The position numbers and the translations under genes were made by a program. Positions 27,746 to 36,300 of a stretch of 39,521 nt of DNA are shown here, piece by piece. The DNA is from Candidatus Blautia faecavium. GTDB lineage: Bacteria > Bacillota > Clostridia > Lachnospirales > Lachnospiraceae. The stretch's first letter is position 1. Each line of letters starts with the position of its first letter. The stretch spans positions 1 to 39,521 of the forward strand of contig DWYZ01000146.1 of assembly GCA_019118425.1 (NCBI GenBank), read 5' to 3'. The notes beneath the pieces are model-generated. The model was not told where the DNA came from and ran no database searches. It saw only the letters and a list, made by a program, of their open reading frames with translations.

Positions 27746-27827
27746 ACAGGAGTTATTTCCGAGACTACTGAAAAGCCTATTTAGAGAAATTAAGGAAATA
27801 GTTTTTTCAGTTGTTTCGGACTCCTGT
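27746..27827 (+). promoter_or_regulatory. Long imperfect hairpin in the pnp leader
   Basis: ACAGGAGT/ACTCCTGT, CCGAGACTACTGAAAA/TTTTCAGTTGTTTCGG and CTATTT/AAATAG stack coaxially; no U-tract after it. Confidence 0.75.
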
Positions 27828-27872
27828 TTCCACATTCTGAAATGTGATTATTATTGGTAAAGGAGAAAAATT

Positions 27873-29966
27873 ATGTACAAAAGTTATTCCATGGAATTAG
27901 CTGGAAGAACGCTGACTGTAGACATAGACCGTGTCGCAAAACAGGCAAACGGCGCAGCTCTCATGCACTACGGAGAGACAACAGTGCTGTCCACAGCTAC
28001 AGCGTCTAAAGAGCCGAGGGAAGGGATCGATTTCTTCCCGTTAAGTGTAGAATACGAAGAAAAAATGTATGCTGTGGGAAAGATTCCGGGCGGCTTTAAT
28101 AAAAGAGAAGGAAAGGCAAGCGAGCATGCTATCCTCACATCCCGTGTGATCGACCGTCCTATGCGTCCTTTGTTCCCTAAGGATTACAGAAACGATGTGA
28201 CTCTTGTAAATATGGTAATGTCTGTGGATCCGGAGTGTAACCCGGAGATACCGGCTATGCTGGGCTCTGCCATAGCTACCTGTATTTCTGACATACCTTT
28301 TGACGGCCCCTGCGCGACTACCCAGGTGGGAATGATCGATGGAGAATTTGTGATCAATCCTTCCTTAGAGCAGAAGGAAATCTCTGATCTGCAGCTTACT
28401 GTGGCTTCTACAAGAGAAAAGGTTATCATGATCGAGGCAGGAGCGAAGGAAGTTTCGGAAGAAACCATGATCGAAGCCATCTACAAGGCTCATGACGTAA
28501 ATCAGGAGATTATCCGCTTTATTGACAAGATCGTGGCTGAGTGCGGAAAAGAAAAGCACACTTACGAATCCTGTGCAGTGCCGGAAGAGCTGTTTGCGGC
28601 TATTAAGGAAATTATCCCACCGGAAGAAATGGAAAAGGCTGTATTTACAGACGAGAAGCAGGTGAGAGAAGAAAATATCCGTGAACTGACCGCTAAGCTT
28701 GAGGAAGCTTTTTCCGACAAGGAAGAATGGCTTGCCGTGTTAGGAGAAGCCGTATACCAGTATCAGAAAAAGACAGTGCGCAAGATGATCCTGAAAGACC
28801 ATAAACGCCCGGATGGAAGAGAGATCACACAGATCCGTCCTCTGGCGGCAGAAGTGGACATCATCCCCAGAGTACACGGTTCAGCCATGTTTACACGTGG
28901 ACAGACACAGATCTGTACAGTGACGACTCTGGCTCCTCTGGCAGATGCGCAGCGTCTGGACGGCCTGGATGAATTTGAGACATCGAAAAGATACATGCAT
29001 CATTATAATTTCCCGTCCTACTCTGTAGGTGAGACGAAACCATCCAGAGGACCGGGACGCCGGGAGATCGGACATGGAGCTCTTGCGGAGAGAGCCCTTG
29101 TGCCAGTCCTTCCTTCAGAGGAAGAATTCCCATACGCGATCCGTACCGTGTCTGAGACTTTTGAATCCAATGGTTCCACTTCTCAGGCCAGCATCTGTGC
29201 TTCCACCATGTCTCTTATGGCGGCAGGCGTGCCCATCAAAAAGCCAGTTGCCGGTATTTCCTGCGGTCTTGTTACAGGAGAGACAGATGACGATTACATT
29301 GTCCTGACCGATATCCAGGGACTGGAAGATTTCTTTGGGGATATGGACTTTAAGGTGGCAGGAACCCATGACGGGATCACCGCTATCCAGATGGATATTA
29401 AGATCCACGGCCTGACAAGAGAGATCGTGGAGGAAGCCATCCGCAGGACGAAAGAGGCCAGAGAATATATCCTTACAGAAGTAATGGAAAAATGTATTGC
29501 AGAGCCAAGAAAGACGGTGGGCAAATACGCGCCGAAGATCATTCAGATCCAGATCGATCCTCAGAAGATCGGCGATGTGGTAGGCCAGAGAGGAAAGACC
29601 ATTAACACCATCATCGAGCGCACTGGAGTAAAGATCGACATTACAGATGACGGCGCGGTATCCATCTGCGGACTGGATCAGAAAAACATGGATGAAGCGG
29701 CACGTATGGTAAAGATCATTGCCACAGATTTTGAAGCTGGTCAGATCCTTACCGGCCGTGTGATCAGTATTAAAGAATTCGGTGCATTTATAGAGTTTGC
29801 ACCTGGAAAAGAAGGAATGGTACACATTTCCAAGATCTGTAAAGAAAGGATCAACCGTGTGGAAGATGTTCTTACCCTTGGAGATAAAGTGAAGGTGGTT
29901 TGCCTTGGCAAAGATAAAATGGGCAGAGTCAGCTTCAGCATGAAGGATGTACCGGAAGAAGCGTAA
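27873..29966 (+). CDS. pnp: Polyribonucleotide nucleotidyltransferase
   Basis: RNase PH domains, KH (IIQIQIDPQKIGDVVGQRGKTINTI) and S1 domain; rpsO-pnp synteny. Confidence 0.98.
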   Translation: MYKSYSMELAGRTLTVDIDRVAKQANGAALMHYGETTVLSTATASKEPREGIDFFPLSVEYEEKMYAVGKIPGGFNKREGKASEHAILTSRVIDRPMRPLFPKDYRNDVTLVNMVMSVDPECNPEIPAMLGSAIATCISDIPFDGPCATTQVGMIDGEFVINPSLEQKEISDLQLTVASTREKVIMIEAGAKEVSEETMIEAIYKAHDVNQEIIRFIDKIVAECGKEKHTYESCAVPEELFAAIKEIIPPEEMEKAVFTDEKQVREENIRELTAKLEEAFSDKEEWLAVLGEAVYQYQKKTVRKMILKDHKRPDGREITQIRPLAAEVDIIPRVHGSAMFTRGQTQICTVTTLAPLADAQRLDGLDEFETSKRYMHHYNFPSYSVGETKPSRGPGRREIGHGALAERALVPVLPSEEEFPYAIRTVSETFESNGSTSQASICASTMSLMAAGVPIKKPVAGISCGLVTGETDDDYIVLTDIQGLEDFFGDMDFKVAGTHDGITAIQMDIKIHGLTREIVEEAIRRTKEAREYILTEVMEKCIAEPRKTVGKYAPKIIQIQIDPQKIGDVVGQRGKTINTIIERTGVKIDITDDGAVSICGLDQKNMDEAARMVKIIATDFEAGQILTGRVISIKEFGAFIEFAPGKEGMVHISKICKERINRVEDVLTLGDKVKVVCLGKDKMGRVSFSMKDVPEEA

Positions 29967-29970
29967 GATC

Positions 29971-30462
29971 ATGAGATATCATAATATCACAAAAGACGAT
30001 ATGCTGAATGGAGACGGCCTGCGCGTAGTCCTTTGGACCGCAGGCTGTTCCCATTGCTGTAAAGAATGTCAGAATCCCATTACCTGGGACCCAAATGGAG
30101 GCCTTCCCTTTACAGAAGCGGAGAAGGCAGAGATATTCGCAGAGCTGGATAAGGACTACATAAGCGGCATTACTTTTTCTGGAGGGGATCCGCTGCATCC
30201 GGCGAATATACGCGGAGTTACCGCCCTTGCAAAAGAGATAAAAGAAAAGTATCCAGATAAGACCATATGGCTCTATACAGGAGCCTTGTGGGAGGAGATA
30301 CAGAATGAAGAGATTGTCCGCTATCTGGACGTATGTATTGACGGGGAATTCCAAGTGGATAAAAAAGAACTTTCACTGAAATGGAGAGGCTCCAGCAATC
30401 AGCGGATTATAGAGGTGCCTGCCACTCTCCGCGAGGGCAGAGTGGTGCTTAAGGCGGATTAA
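29971..30462 (+). CDS. nrdG: Anaerobic ribonucleoside-triphosphate reductase activating protein-like radical SAM enzyme
   Basis: DGLRVVLWTAGCSHCCKECQNPITWD with CX3CX2C; TFSGGDPLHP. Confidence 0.88.
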   Translation: MRYHNITKDDMLNGDGLRVVLWTAGCSHCCKECQNPITWDPNGGLPFTEAEKAEIFAELDKDYISGITFSGGDPLHPANIRGVTALAKEIKEKYPDKTIWLYTGALWEEIQNEEIVRYLDVCIDGEFQVDKKELSLKWRGSSNQRIIEVPATLREGRVVLKAD

Positions 30463-30476
30463 GGAGGCGCATGTCA

Positions 30477-30989
30477 ATGAAAAGAATTGCCAGATTTCAC
30501 AAAGTAAGTGAGGCAAGATTTATAGAGGACTGGAAAGATACCTTTGGAGAGACTCCCCAGGAGGTCATAGAGGAAATTTATGCACAGATCCGCCTTCCCA
30601 GAAGAGCCACGGCGGGAAGCGCCGGTTATGATTTTTTCTCTCCGGCGGACGTGGTTTTGCATCCAGGGGAAACCATTAAGATCCCCACTGGGATCCGTGT
30701 GGAGATGGACCAGGAGTGGGTATTAAAGTGCTATCCCAGAAGCGGACTGGGCTTTAAGTACCGTCTCCAGATGAACAATACCGTAGGCATTATCGACAGC
30801 GATTATTTTTATTCAGACAATGAAGGCCATATTTTCGCAAAGATCACCAATGACACGAACGAGGGAAAGACAGTGGAGATTCCTGCCGGAACCGGGTTCA
30901 TGCAGGGAATCTTTGTAGAATATGGGATCACCGTAGACGATGAGGTGACCGATGTGCGCAACGGCGGACTGGGAAGTACGACGAAGTAA
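30477..30989 (+). CDS. dut: dUTP diphosphatase
   Basis: RATAGSAGYDFFS, PRSGLGFK, GIIDSDY, RNGGLGSTTK motifs. Confidence 0.88.
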   Translation: MKRIARFHKVSEARFIEDWKDTFGETPQEVIEEIYAQIRLPRRATAGSAGYDFFSPADVVLHPGETIKIPTGIRVEMDQEWVLKCYPRSGLGFKYRLQMNNTVGIIDSDYFYSDNEGHIFAKITNDTNEGKTVEIPAGTGFMQGIFVEYGITVDDEVTDVRNGGLGSTTK

Positions 30990-31007
30990 GGAAAAGGAGG
31001 GATCAAT

Positions 31008-32192
31008 ATGGTGATCAAACCAAAAATCCGGGAGTTTATCTGTACCACCGCCCATCCCGTGGGATGTGCGGTAAGCGTGGACAAGCAGATTTCTCACTCC
31101 GCTTCCAAGGGAAGTGTAGATGGGGCAAAGAGAGTTTTGGTGATTGGCTGTTCCACAGGCTATGGACTGGCATCCAGGATCAGCGCCTTAGAAAATCTGA
31201 AGGCGGCTACCCTGGGAGTGATGTTTGAGCGGCCGGCAACAGGAAAAAGAACAGCAACCCCGGGCTGGTATAATACCGCTGAGTTTGAAAAGGCAGCGGA
31301 GAAAAAAGGAATTTATGCAAAAACCCTTAATGGAGATGCCTTCTCAAAAGAAATGAAAGAAAAGGTGATAGAAACAATCCGTAAAGATTTAGGTACGGTC
31401 GATCTTGTAATCTATAGTCTCGCTGCTCCCAGAAGAACAGATGCCCAGGGCGTTACCTGGACCTCCTGTTTAAAAACTACAGGAGAGCCTTATACAGAAA
31501 AAAGCCTGGATCTGAGAGATAATACCATTGTAGAAAAGACTATTGAGCCCGCCACCGAGGAAGAAATTCAGGGAACGATCAAAGTAATGGGAGGAGAAGA
31601 CTGGGCAGAGTGGATCCGTGACCTGAGAGAGGCGGGAGTCCTGGCTGATCAGGCTCTTACCGTGGCGTATTCTTACATAGGCCCTGAGATCACTTATCCT
31701 ATTTATTATCATGGGACCATCGGCGCGGCGAAACAGCATCTTCATAAAACAGCAGAGGAGATCACGAAGTCCAACCCTGGCGTCCGCGCATTGATTTCCG
31801 TGAATAAAGGACTGGTGACACAGGCCAGCGCGGCGATCCCGGTAGTGCCTCTGTACTTTTCCATTCTTTATAAGGTGATGAAAGAAAAGGGAATCCATGA
31901 AGGCTGTATCCAGCAGATGGTCCGCCTGTTTACAGAAAAGCTTTACACAGACAATGGGCCTTTGACGGATGAGAATGGATTTATCCGTATGGACGACCTG
32001 GAGATGAGAGAGGATGTGCAGGAAGAGATAAGAAAGTCCTGGAAAGCGGTAAATACGGACAATATCCGGGAATACTGCGATATTGACGGCTATTGGGAGG
32101 ACTTTTACCACATGTTCGGATTCGGCCATGATTCCGTTGACTATGACGCGGATGTGGAGGCACAGGTAGCCATTCCAAGTATAAACGAATAA
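31008..32192 (+). CDS. fabV: FabV/Ter-type enoyl-ACP (trans-2-enoyl-CoA) reductase
   Basis: CTTAHPVGC, VLVIGCSTGYGLASRI; Y-X8-K active-site spacing in YYHGTIGAAK. Confidence 0.93.
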   Translation: MVIKPKIREFICTTAHPVGCAVSVDKQISHSASKGSVDGAKRVLVIGCSTGYGLASRISALENLKAATLGVMFERPATGKRTATPGWYNTAEFEKAAEKKGIYAKTLNGDAFSKEMKEKVIETIRKDLGTVDLVIYSLAAPRRTDAQGVTWTSCLKTTGEPYTEKSLDLRDNTIVEKTIEPATEEEIQGTIKVMGGEDWAEWIRDLREAGVLADQALTVAYSYIGPEITYPIYYHGTIGAAKQHLHKTAEEITKSNPGVRALISVNKGLVTQASAAIPVVPLYFSILYKVMKEKGIHEGCIQQMVRLFTEKLYTDNGPLTDENGFIRMDDLEMREDVQEEIRKSWKAVNTDNIREYCDIDGYWEDFYHMFGFGHDSVDYDADVEAQVAIPSINE

Positions 32193-32250
32193 AATATGTT
32201 ATAGGGAAGTTCAGCGAATTTCCGCACAGAAAAAACTTTTCTATAAGATA

Positions 32251-32286
32251 AAAAAAGAAGAATTCCTGGGAGAGTTCTTCTTTTTT
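32251..32286 (+). terminator. Rho-independent terminator after fabV
   Basis: AAAAAAGAAGAA...TTCTTCTTTTTT. Confidence 0.75.
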
Positions 32287-32352
32287 ATTGGGAATAATAT
32301 AGTATTATATCTGTGCATTGACTTCAGGGTGCCGGGGAAAGGATGAGGTAAA

Positions 32353-32562
32353 GTGAGAGAGCAGATGCCGCAGACAAATGAAGACCCAAAGTCATATGAA
32401 AAATGTGTGCTTTGCCGTCAAACGGTAAAGATTAGGATCTCCCAGACTGTTTCAAGCAGGAAATACTATGTAGAAGGCGCAGGACAGCTTTGCCCTGCAT
32501 GTTATGCCCGCGTGTATGAGACCTGGAACCATGGACAGGCAGGAAAAAAGGCAGCCCCCTAA
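32353..32562 (+). CDS. Small CxxC/CxxC hypothetical protein
   Basis: CVLCRQ...LCPACYARVYETW zinc-ribbon-like Cys pairs; 69 aa; no strong family recognised. Confidence 0.5.
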   Translation: MREQMPQTNEDPKSYEKCVLCRQTVKIRISQTVSSRKYYVEGAGQLCPACYARVYETWNHGQAGKKAAP

Positions 32563-32576
32563 AAGGAGCTGCCTTT
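32547..32576 (-). terminator. Terminator for the DUF1292 gene, overlapping the 3' end of the convergent small gene
   Basis: AAAGGCAGC...GCTGCCTTT with T6 run on the minus-strand side. Confidence 0.7.
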
Positions 32577-32589
32577 CTGCACACAAGCC

Positions 32590-32988
32590 TTATTCTAAAG
32601 GTTCTCCGGCTTCTTCCGCCTTTCTGGCGTTTTCCAGGACGATTTCAAAGGCGTTTGCCGCCCTGGTGTATTCTTCCTGCTCTTCAATATTTTCCAGCAT
32701 GGGATCTCCTGCCGGTGTTCGTGAGAAGGAGTAGAGATATACTTCTCCGTCCTCATTCTGGCCGTTTTCATCCAGGGGGAGGAGGGCGATGTATTCCTTT
32801 TCTTCTACCGGAAAGATGGTAAGGATGGCGCATTCCACCTCTGTGTCATCCTCCAGGGTCAATGTGATGGTGTGATGCTCCTCGTCCATTCTGGAGCTGC
32901 AGCTGCTCTGGCAGGATGCACAGTCAGAAGGGCTGCAGCCTGCACCCATAAATTCTTCACTCATAGGATCATTCCTCGCTTTATTCAT
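32590..32988 (-). CDS. DUF1292 domain-containing protein
   Basis: ITLTLEDDTEVECAILTIFPVEEKEYIALLPLDENGQNEDGEVYLYSF. Confidence 0.85.
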   Translation of the reverse strand: MNKARNDPMSEEFMGAGCSPSDCASCQSSCSSRMDEEHHTITLTLEDDTEVECAILTIFPVEEKEYIALLPLDENGQNEDGEVYLYSFSRTPAGDPMLENIEEQEEYTRAANAFEIVLENARKAEEAGEPLE

Positions 32989-33075
32989 TATATTTCTATG
33001 TACCGCAGTTACCTCATTCTAACAGAAAGATCCGGGTAATGCAATGGGTGTTTTTTCCCTCTTTGGGAAAAAGAC

Positions 33076-33867
33076 TCATTCCTGGCTGAGTTTGAAAAGT
33101 TTCTGGTTGAGTTCCTCCAGAACCTGGGCGCGCCGGCCGAAGATGCGCACAGCGAAATCCCCTTCTGAGAGCTCTGTGACGGCTCCTTCCCAATCTTCTC
33201 CTTTTTCAAGGAGTTTCTGGACCTGTCCGGGAAAATCGGGAGATGAGGGACGGGTGAAAAAAAGATTGGACAGATGGGTGTAATCTTCGTACATTCCCAT
33301 TCCCTCCATAGGAAAGAGATCGGGATCATAGCGGCTGTTGTCACGATAGATCAGACGGCCTTTCCTGCGGATTTCCACAAGATTATGATAGAAACGGTAG
33401 GCAAAGCGTTCTCCTCTGGCATACCGGCCGCAGGACAGGATTTCACCCATCTGGAAGCGGGAAGTCTCGTCTGAGAGAGAAATTTCCATACGGCTTTCAA
33501 AAGCAGAATCCTTAAAGGGAATGGTGGGCTGGGGGCAGTAACGAAAAAAAGTCCCCGGCTCTAAATGAACGGCAGTCTTTCGCACCGCGCAGCCTTCGCG
33601 CATCTGGTGAATCTTATCGTAGGATTGTGAAAAGAATTCCATCCTGGCTCCGGAGCGTATATGAAAAGAAAAATCCTGGCAGTCCCCCTCCATGATTCCG
33701 GCGGAGGCGGAAAGGAGCATTACCTGGATGCCGCCCTTTTCCATAGGAAAAGGCTGCATGATCTTGTAGGGCGCAGTAAAAGAGACGTCCCGAAGATAAG
33801 TTTTTTCCTCTTTAAAATCCACATCCAGGGACAGGGTGGAGACTTTGCCAAACTGGTTTTTGCTCAT
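33076..33867 (-). CDS. ureD: Urease accessory protein UreD
   Basis: Last gene of the urease operon; UreD-like SAGIMEGDCQDFSFHIRSGARMEFFSQSYDKIH. Confidence 0.9.
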   Translation of the reverse strand: MSKNQFGKVSTLSLDVDFKEEKTYLRDVSFTAPYKIMQPFPMEKGGIQVMLLSASAGIMEGDCQDFSFHIRSGARMEFFSQSYDKIHQMREGCAVRKTAVHLEPGTFFRYCPQPTIPFKDSAFESRMEISLSDETSRFQMGEILSCGRYARGERFAYRFYHNLVEIRRKGRLIYRDNSRYDPDLFPMEGMGMYEDYTHLSNLFFTRPSSPDFPGQVQKLLEKGEDWEGAVTELSEGDFAVRIFGRRAQVLEELNQKLFKLSQE

Positions 33868-33871
33868 AATT

Positions 33872-34480
33872 TTACATTCCTTCCAGAAGCACATTCTTTT
33901 TGATCCACTGGACTACCTGATCCACATTTTCATTCCCGCGGATATTCGTAAAAATAAAGGGGCGTTCTCCCCGCATTTTTTTAGAATCCCGTTCCATGAC
34001 GGCTAGGCTTGCCCCTACGTAGGGAGCCAGGTCGATCTTATTGATGACCAGAAGGTCGGAGCGGGTAATGCCGGGGCCGCCTTTTCTTGGGATTTTATCA
34101 CCCTCAGAGACATCGATGACAAAGATAGTGGCATCCACCAGTTCCGGCGAGAAGGTGGCGGAAAGATTATCCCCGCCGCTTTCGATAAAGAGAAGCTGGA
34201 TATCCGGGAATTTTTCCAGCATTTCGTCTACCGCCTCCAGGTTCATGGAAGCATCCTCCCGGATGGCTGTATGGGGGCATCCTCCGGTCTCCACCCCGAT
34301 AATGCGTTCTCTTGGTATAACGCTGTTTTTGGCAAGGAATTCCGCGTCTTCTTTCGTATAGATATCATTGGTGATGACGCCGATGCTGTAATCCTTCGCC
34401 ATGCACCGGGTCAGGGCTTCGATTAAAGCGGTCTTTCCGGAACCTACCGGTCCGGCCACTCCGATTTTTACATATGACAT
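33872..34480 (-). CDS. ureG: Urease accessory GTPase UreG
   Basis: [49 protein letters not shown]. Confidence 0.97.
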   Translation of the reverse strand: MSYVKIGVAGPVGSGKTALIEALTRCMAKDYSIGVITNDIYTKEDAEFLAKNSVIPRERIIGVETGGCPHTAIREDASMNLEAVDEMLEKFPDIQLLFIESGGDNLSATFSPELVDATIFVIDVSEGDKIPRKGGPGITRSDLLVINKIDLAPYVGASLAVMERDSKKMRGERPFIFTNIRGNENVDQVVQWIKKNVLLEGM

Positions 34481-34506
34481 GATCGTATTACTCCTTACAT
34501 AATGTA

Positions 34507-35202
34507 TTAAGACATATAAAGCCTTGAATATAAGTATTCGTGTTCCATACAGCGCAGGTCAAAGGCTGGGGCGGACACACAGAACATTTCCTTTGAGCAG
34601 CTGATGGTCTCTTTTAAGATTTCCTGGAAAAGAGGATACATGTCCCTAAGCAGCCTCTGTCCGTCCGACTGGCTTAAAGGAATGGTCTTTACGCAGTTGG
34701 TGACGGAGGCGGAAGCTTGGGAATAAAGAAAAGCGCTTAATGTATCCATAAGAGGGATCCCGGCGCAGGCGCAAAAGACGCCGTAGGCGCAGGGATGGCT
34801 GGAGGTTTTTCCCTGGCGTAATTTTATATAGGAGGAGAAAAAACCATCCAGATAAGGGGCATGCATGTGAAGCAGAGTTTTTATAAAACGGCTTCCCAGC
34901 TTTTTCGACGCTTCCCGGATTTCTTTAGGGATCCTGGAAGCCTCCAGGATCTCTTCTAAAGCGTCAAGGGAAGACAGATCCTGGCTGGAAGCCGCCTCGT
35001 AGGAGAGGCGGCCTGCCATGAGGTCTGTGTATAGAAAATTATAGCGCAGCCGGTTATGCAGGTATTCCCTGGCTGTGTCATAGTCATGGACCAGCCCCTT
35101 TTGAATGTAAGTTTCCAGGCCGTAGGAGTGAGAATAGCCTCCTATGGGAAAAAGGGAGTCGTTCAGCTGTAAAAGAAGAAACTGATTTTCCAGATTCTGC
35201 AT
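34507..35202 (-). CDS. ureF: Urease accessory protein UreF
   Basis: [25 protein letters not shown]. Confidence 0.93.
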   Translation of the reverse strand: MQNLENQFLLLQLNDSLFPIGGYSHSYGLETYIQKGLVHDYDTAREYLHNRLRYNFLYTDLMAGRLSYEAASSQDLSSLDALEEILEASRIPKEIREASKKLGSRFIKTLLHMHAPYLDGFFSSYIKLRQGKTSSHPCAYGVFCACAGIPLMDTLSAFLYSQASASVTNCVKTIPLSQSDGQRLLRDMYPLFQEILKETISCSKEMFCVSAPAFDLRCMEHEYLYSRLYMS

Positions 35203-35221
35203 TTTATATACCGCTCCTTTT

Positions 35222-35707
35222 TCAATGGTGATGATGGCCGTGTCCGCTGCCTGAGGAAATCCGTCGGGCAAAATCCAGCTTTTGAACAATTTTTTCAGCG
35301 GATACCCCGTGAAGCTTGGAAAGCATCAAAAGCATCGGCTCATTGTATGGGGTGAGGAAGGTATAGCTGTCCTCTCCGTAAAAAAGCGGCGCATGACGGT
35401 TTCCGATCTCATAGCAGACCTTGGGTATCATAAAAGCGTGGTCAGCGGACACTGTGATATGGATTACTTCGCATGGAGGCGTATGTACACTAATGACAAG
35501 ATCATCATCCATATAGATCACATCGCCTTCAAACAGACCTCTGGTAAGGATGGAATCATCCATACGGATTCCTACCTCACGGCCTGTGTCAGTTACTTTT
35601 CTGTGGATTTTTTTAAAAGCCTCGTCCCATTCAATATCCACATATTCCATGGATTTTCCAGATACGTCAAGGGTATCTAAAGTTCCCAGCAGTTTTTCAC
35701 AAATCAT
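35222..35707 (-). CDS. ureE: Urease accessory protein UreE (His-rich C-terminus)
   Basis: GNRHAPLFYGEDSYTFLTPYNEPMLLMLSKL; C-terminal HGHHHH. Confidence 0.93.
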   Translation of the reverse strand: MICEKLLGTLDTLDVSGKSMEYVDIEWDEAFKKIHRKVTDTGREVGIRMDDSILTRGLFEGDVIYMDDDLVISVHTPPCEVIHITVSADHAFMIPKVCYEIGNRHAPLFYGEDSYTFLTPYNEPMLLMLSKLHGVSAEKIVQKLDFARRISSGSGHGHHHH

Positions 35708-35773
35708 GTTTGTATCTCCTAACAAAATAATTTTCGTTGCCGGTCAGCTTGTTACCGGCAGCGTTTTTTATGC

Positions 35774-36280
35774 TTACCACATGCCGATGAGCATAAGAAG
35801 TCCGGGAATCCATGCGGTCACGATACCCTCAAAGATCTGCAGATAAGGAACAAATTTCCCAAGTTTTTTATGGCAGATATCTTCCACAAAAGAGGTGCCC
35901 CAAAGGATTGCCCATAAATACCAGATGGCTGCCCAGCGCCAGTCTGCAGTGATGCCCAGGGCTTCGCTTCCGGTAAGCCCTTCAAGCGTTCCGAATACCA
36001 GGGCATTTACAGCCACAAAGGTGGAAAACCAGGCAAAAGGGATAGGACTTAATTTCTGCAGTTTTACGAAGGCTACGAAAAGGTAGGTAAAGCCGAACAG
36101 CAGTCCTGTGCCCGCGGCGTAATAATTTCCCATGACCAGGTTTACCCCATTGATGAAAATAGAAAGGCCTCCGGTAAGGATATTCATAACGGCAGCAGAT
36201 TTTCCGTCTACCTTATAAAGCGTACACATGCCGTTGTTGATTAGTACGATTCCTACAAATAATAAACAAACACCTAACAT
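35774..36280 (-). CDS. ureI: AmiS/UreI family urea transporter
   Basis: Six-TM AmiS/UreI pattern between ureC and ureE. Confidence 0.9.
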   Translation of the reverse strand: MLGVCLLFVGIVLINNGMCTLYKVDGKSAAVMNILTGGLSIFINGVNLVMGNYYAAGTGLLFGFTYLFVAFVKLQKLSPIPFAWFSTFVAVNALVFGTLEGLTGSEALGITADWRWAAIWYLWAILWGTSFVEDICHKKLGKFVPYLQIFEGIVTAWIPGLLMLIGMW

Positions 36281-36300
36281 GATCGATCTCCCCTTTTATT

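Noticed and set aside
29115-29972. 285-aa ORF antisense to pnp
   Set aside because: Opposite strongly conserved pnp; composition looks like a complement of coding sequence.
33051-33073. TTTTTTCCC-tcttt-GGGAAAAA hairpin after ureD as a urease operon terminator
   Set aside because: Short GC stem and no clear T-tract on the minus strand; too weak to call.
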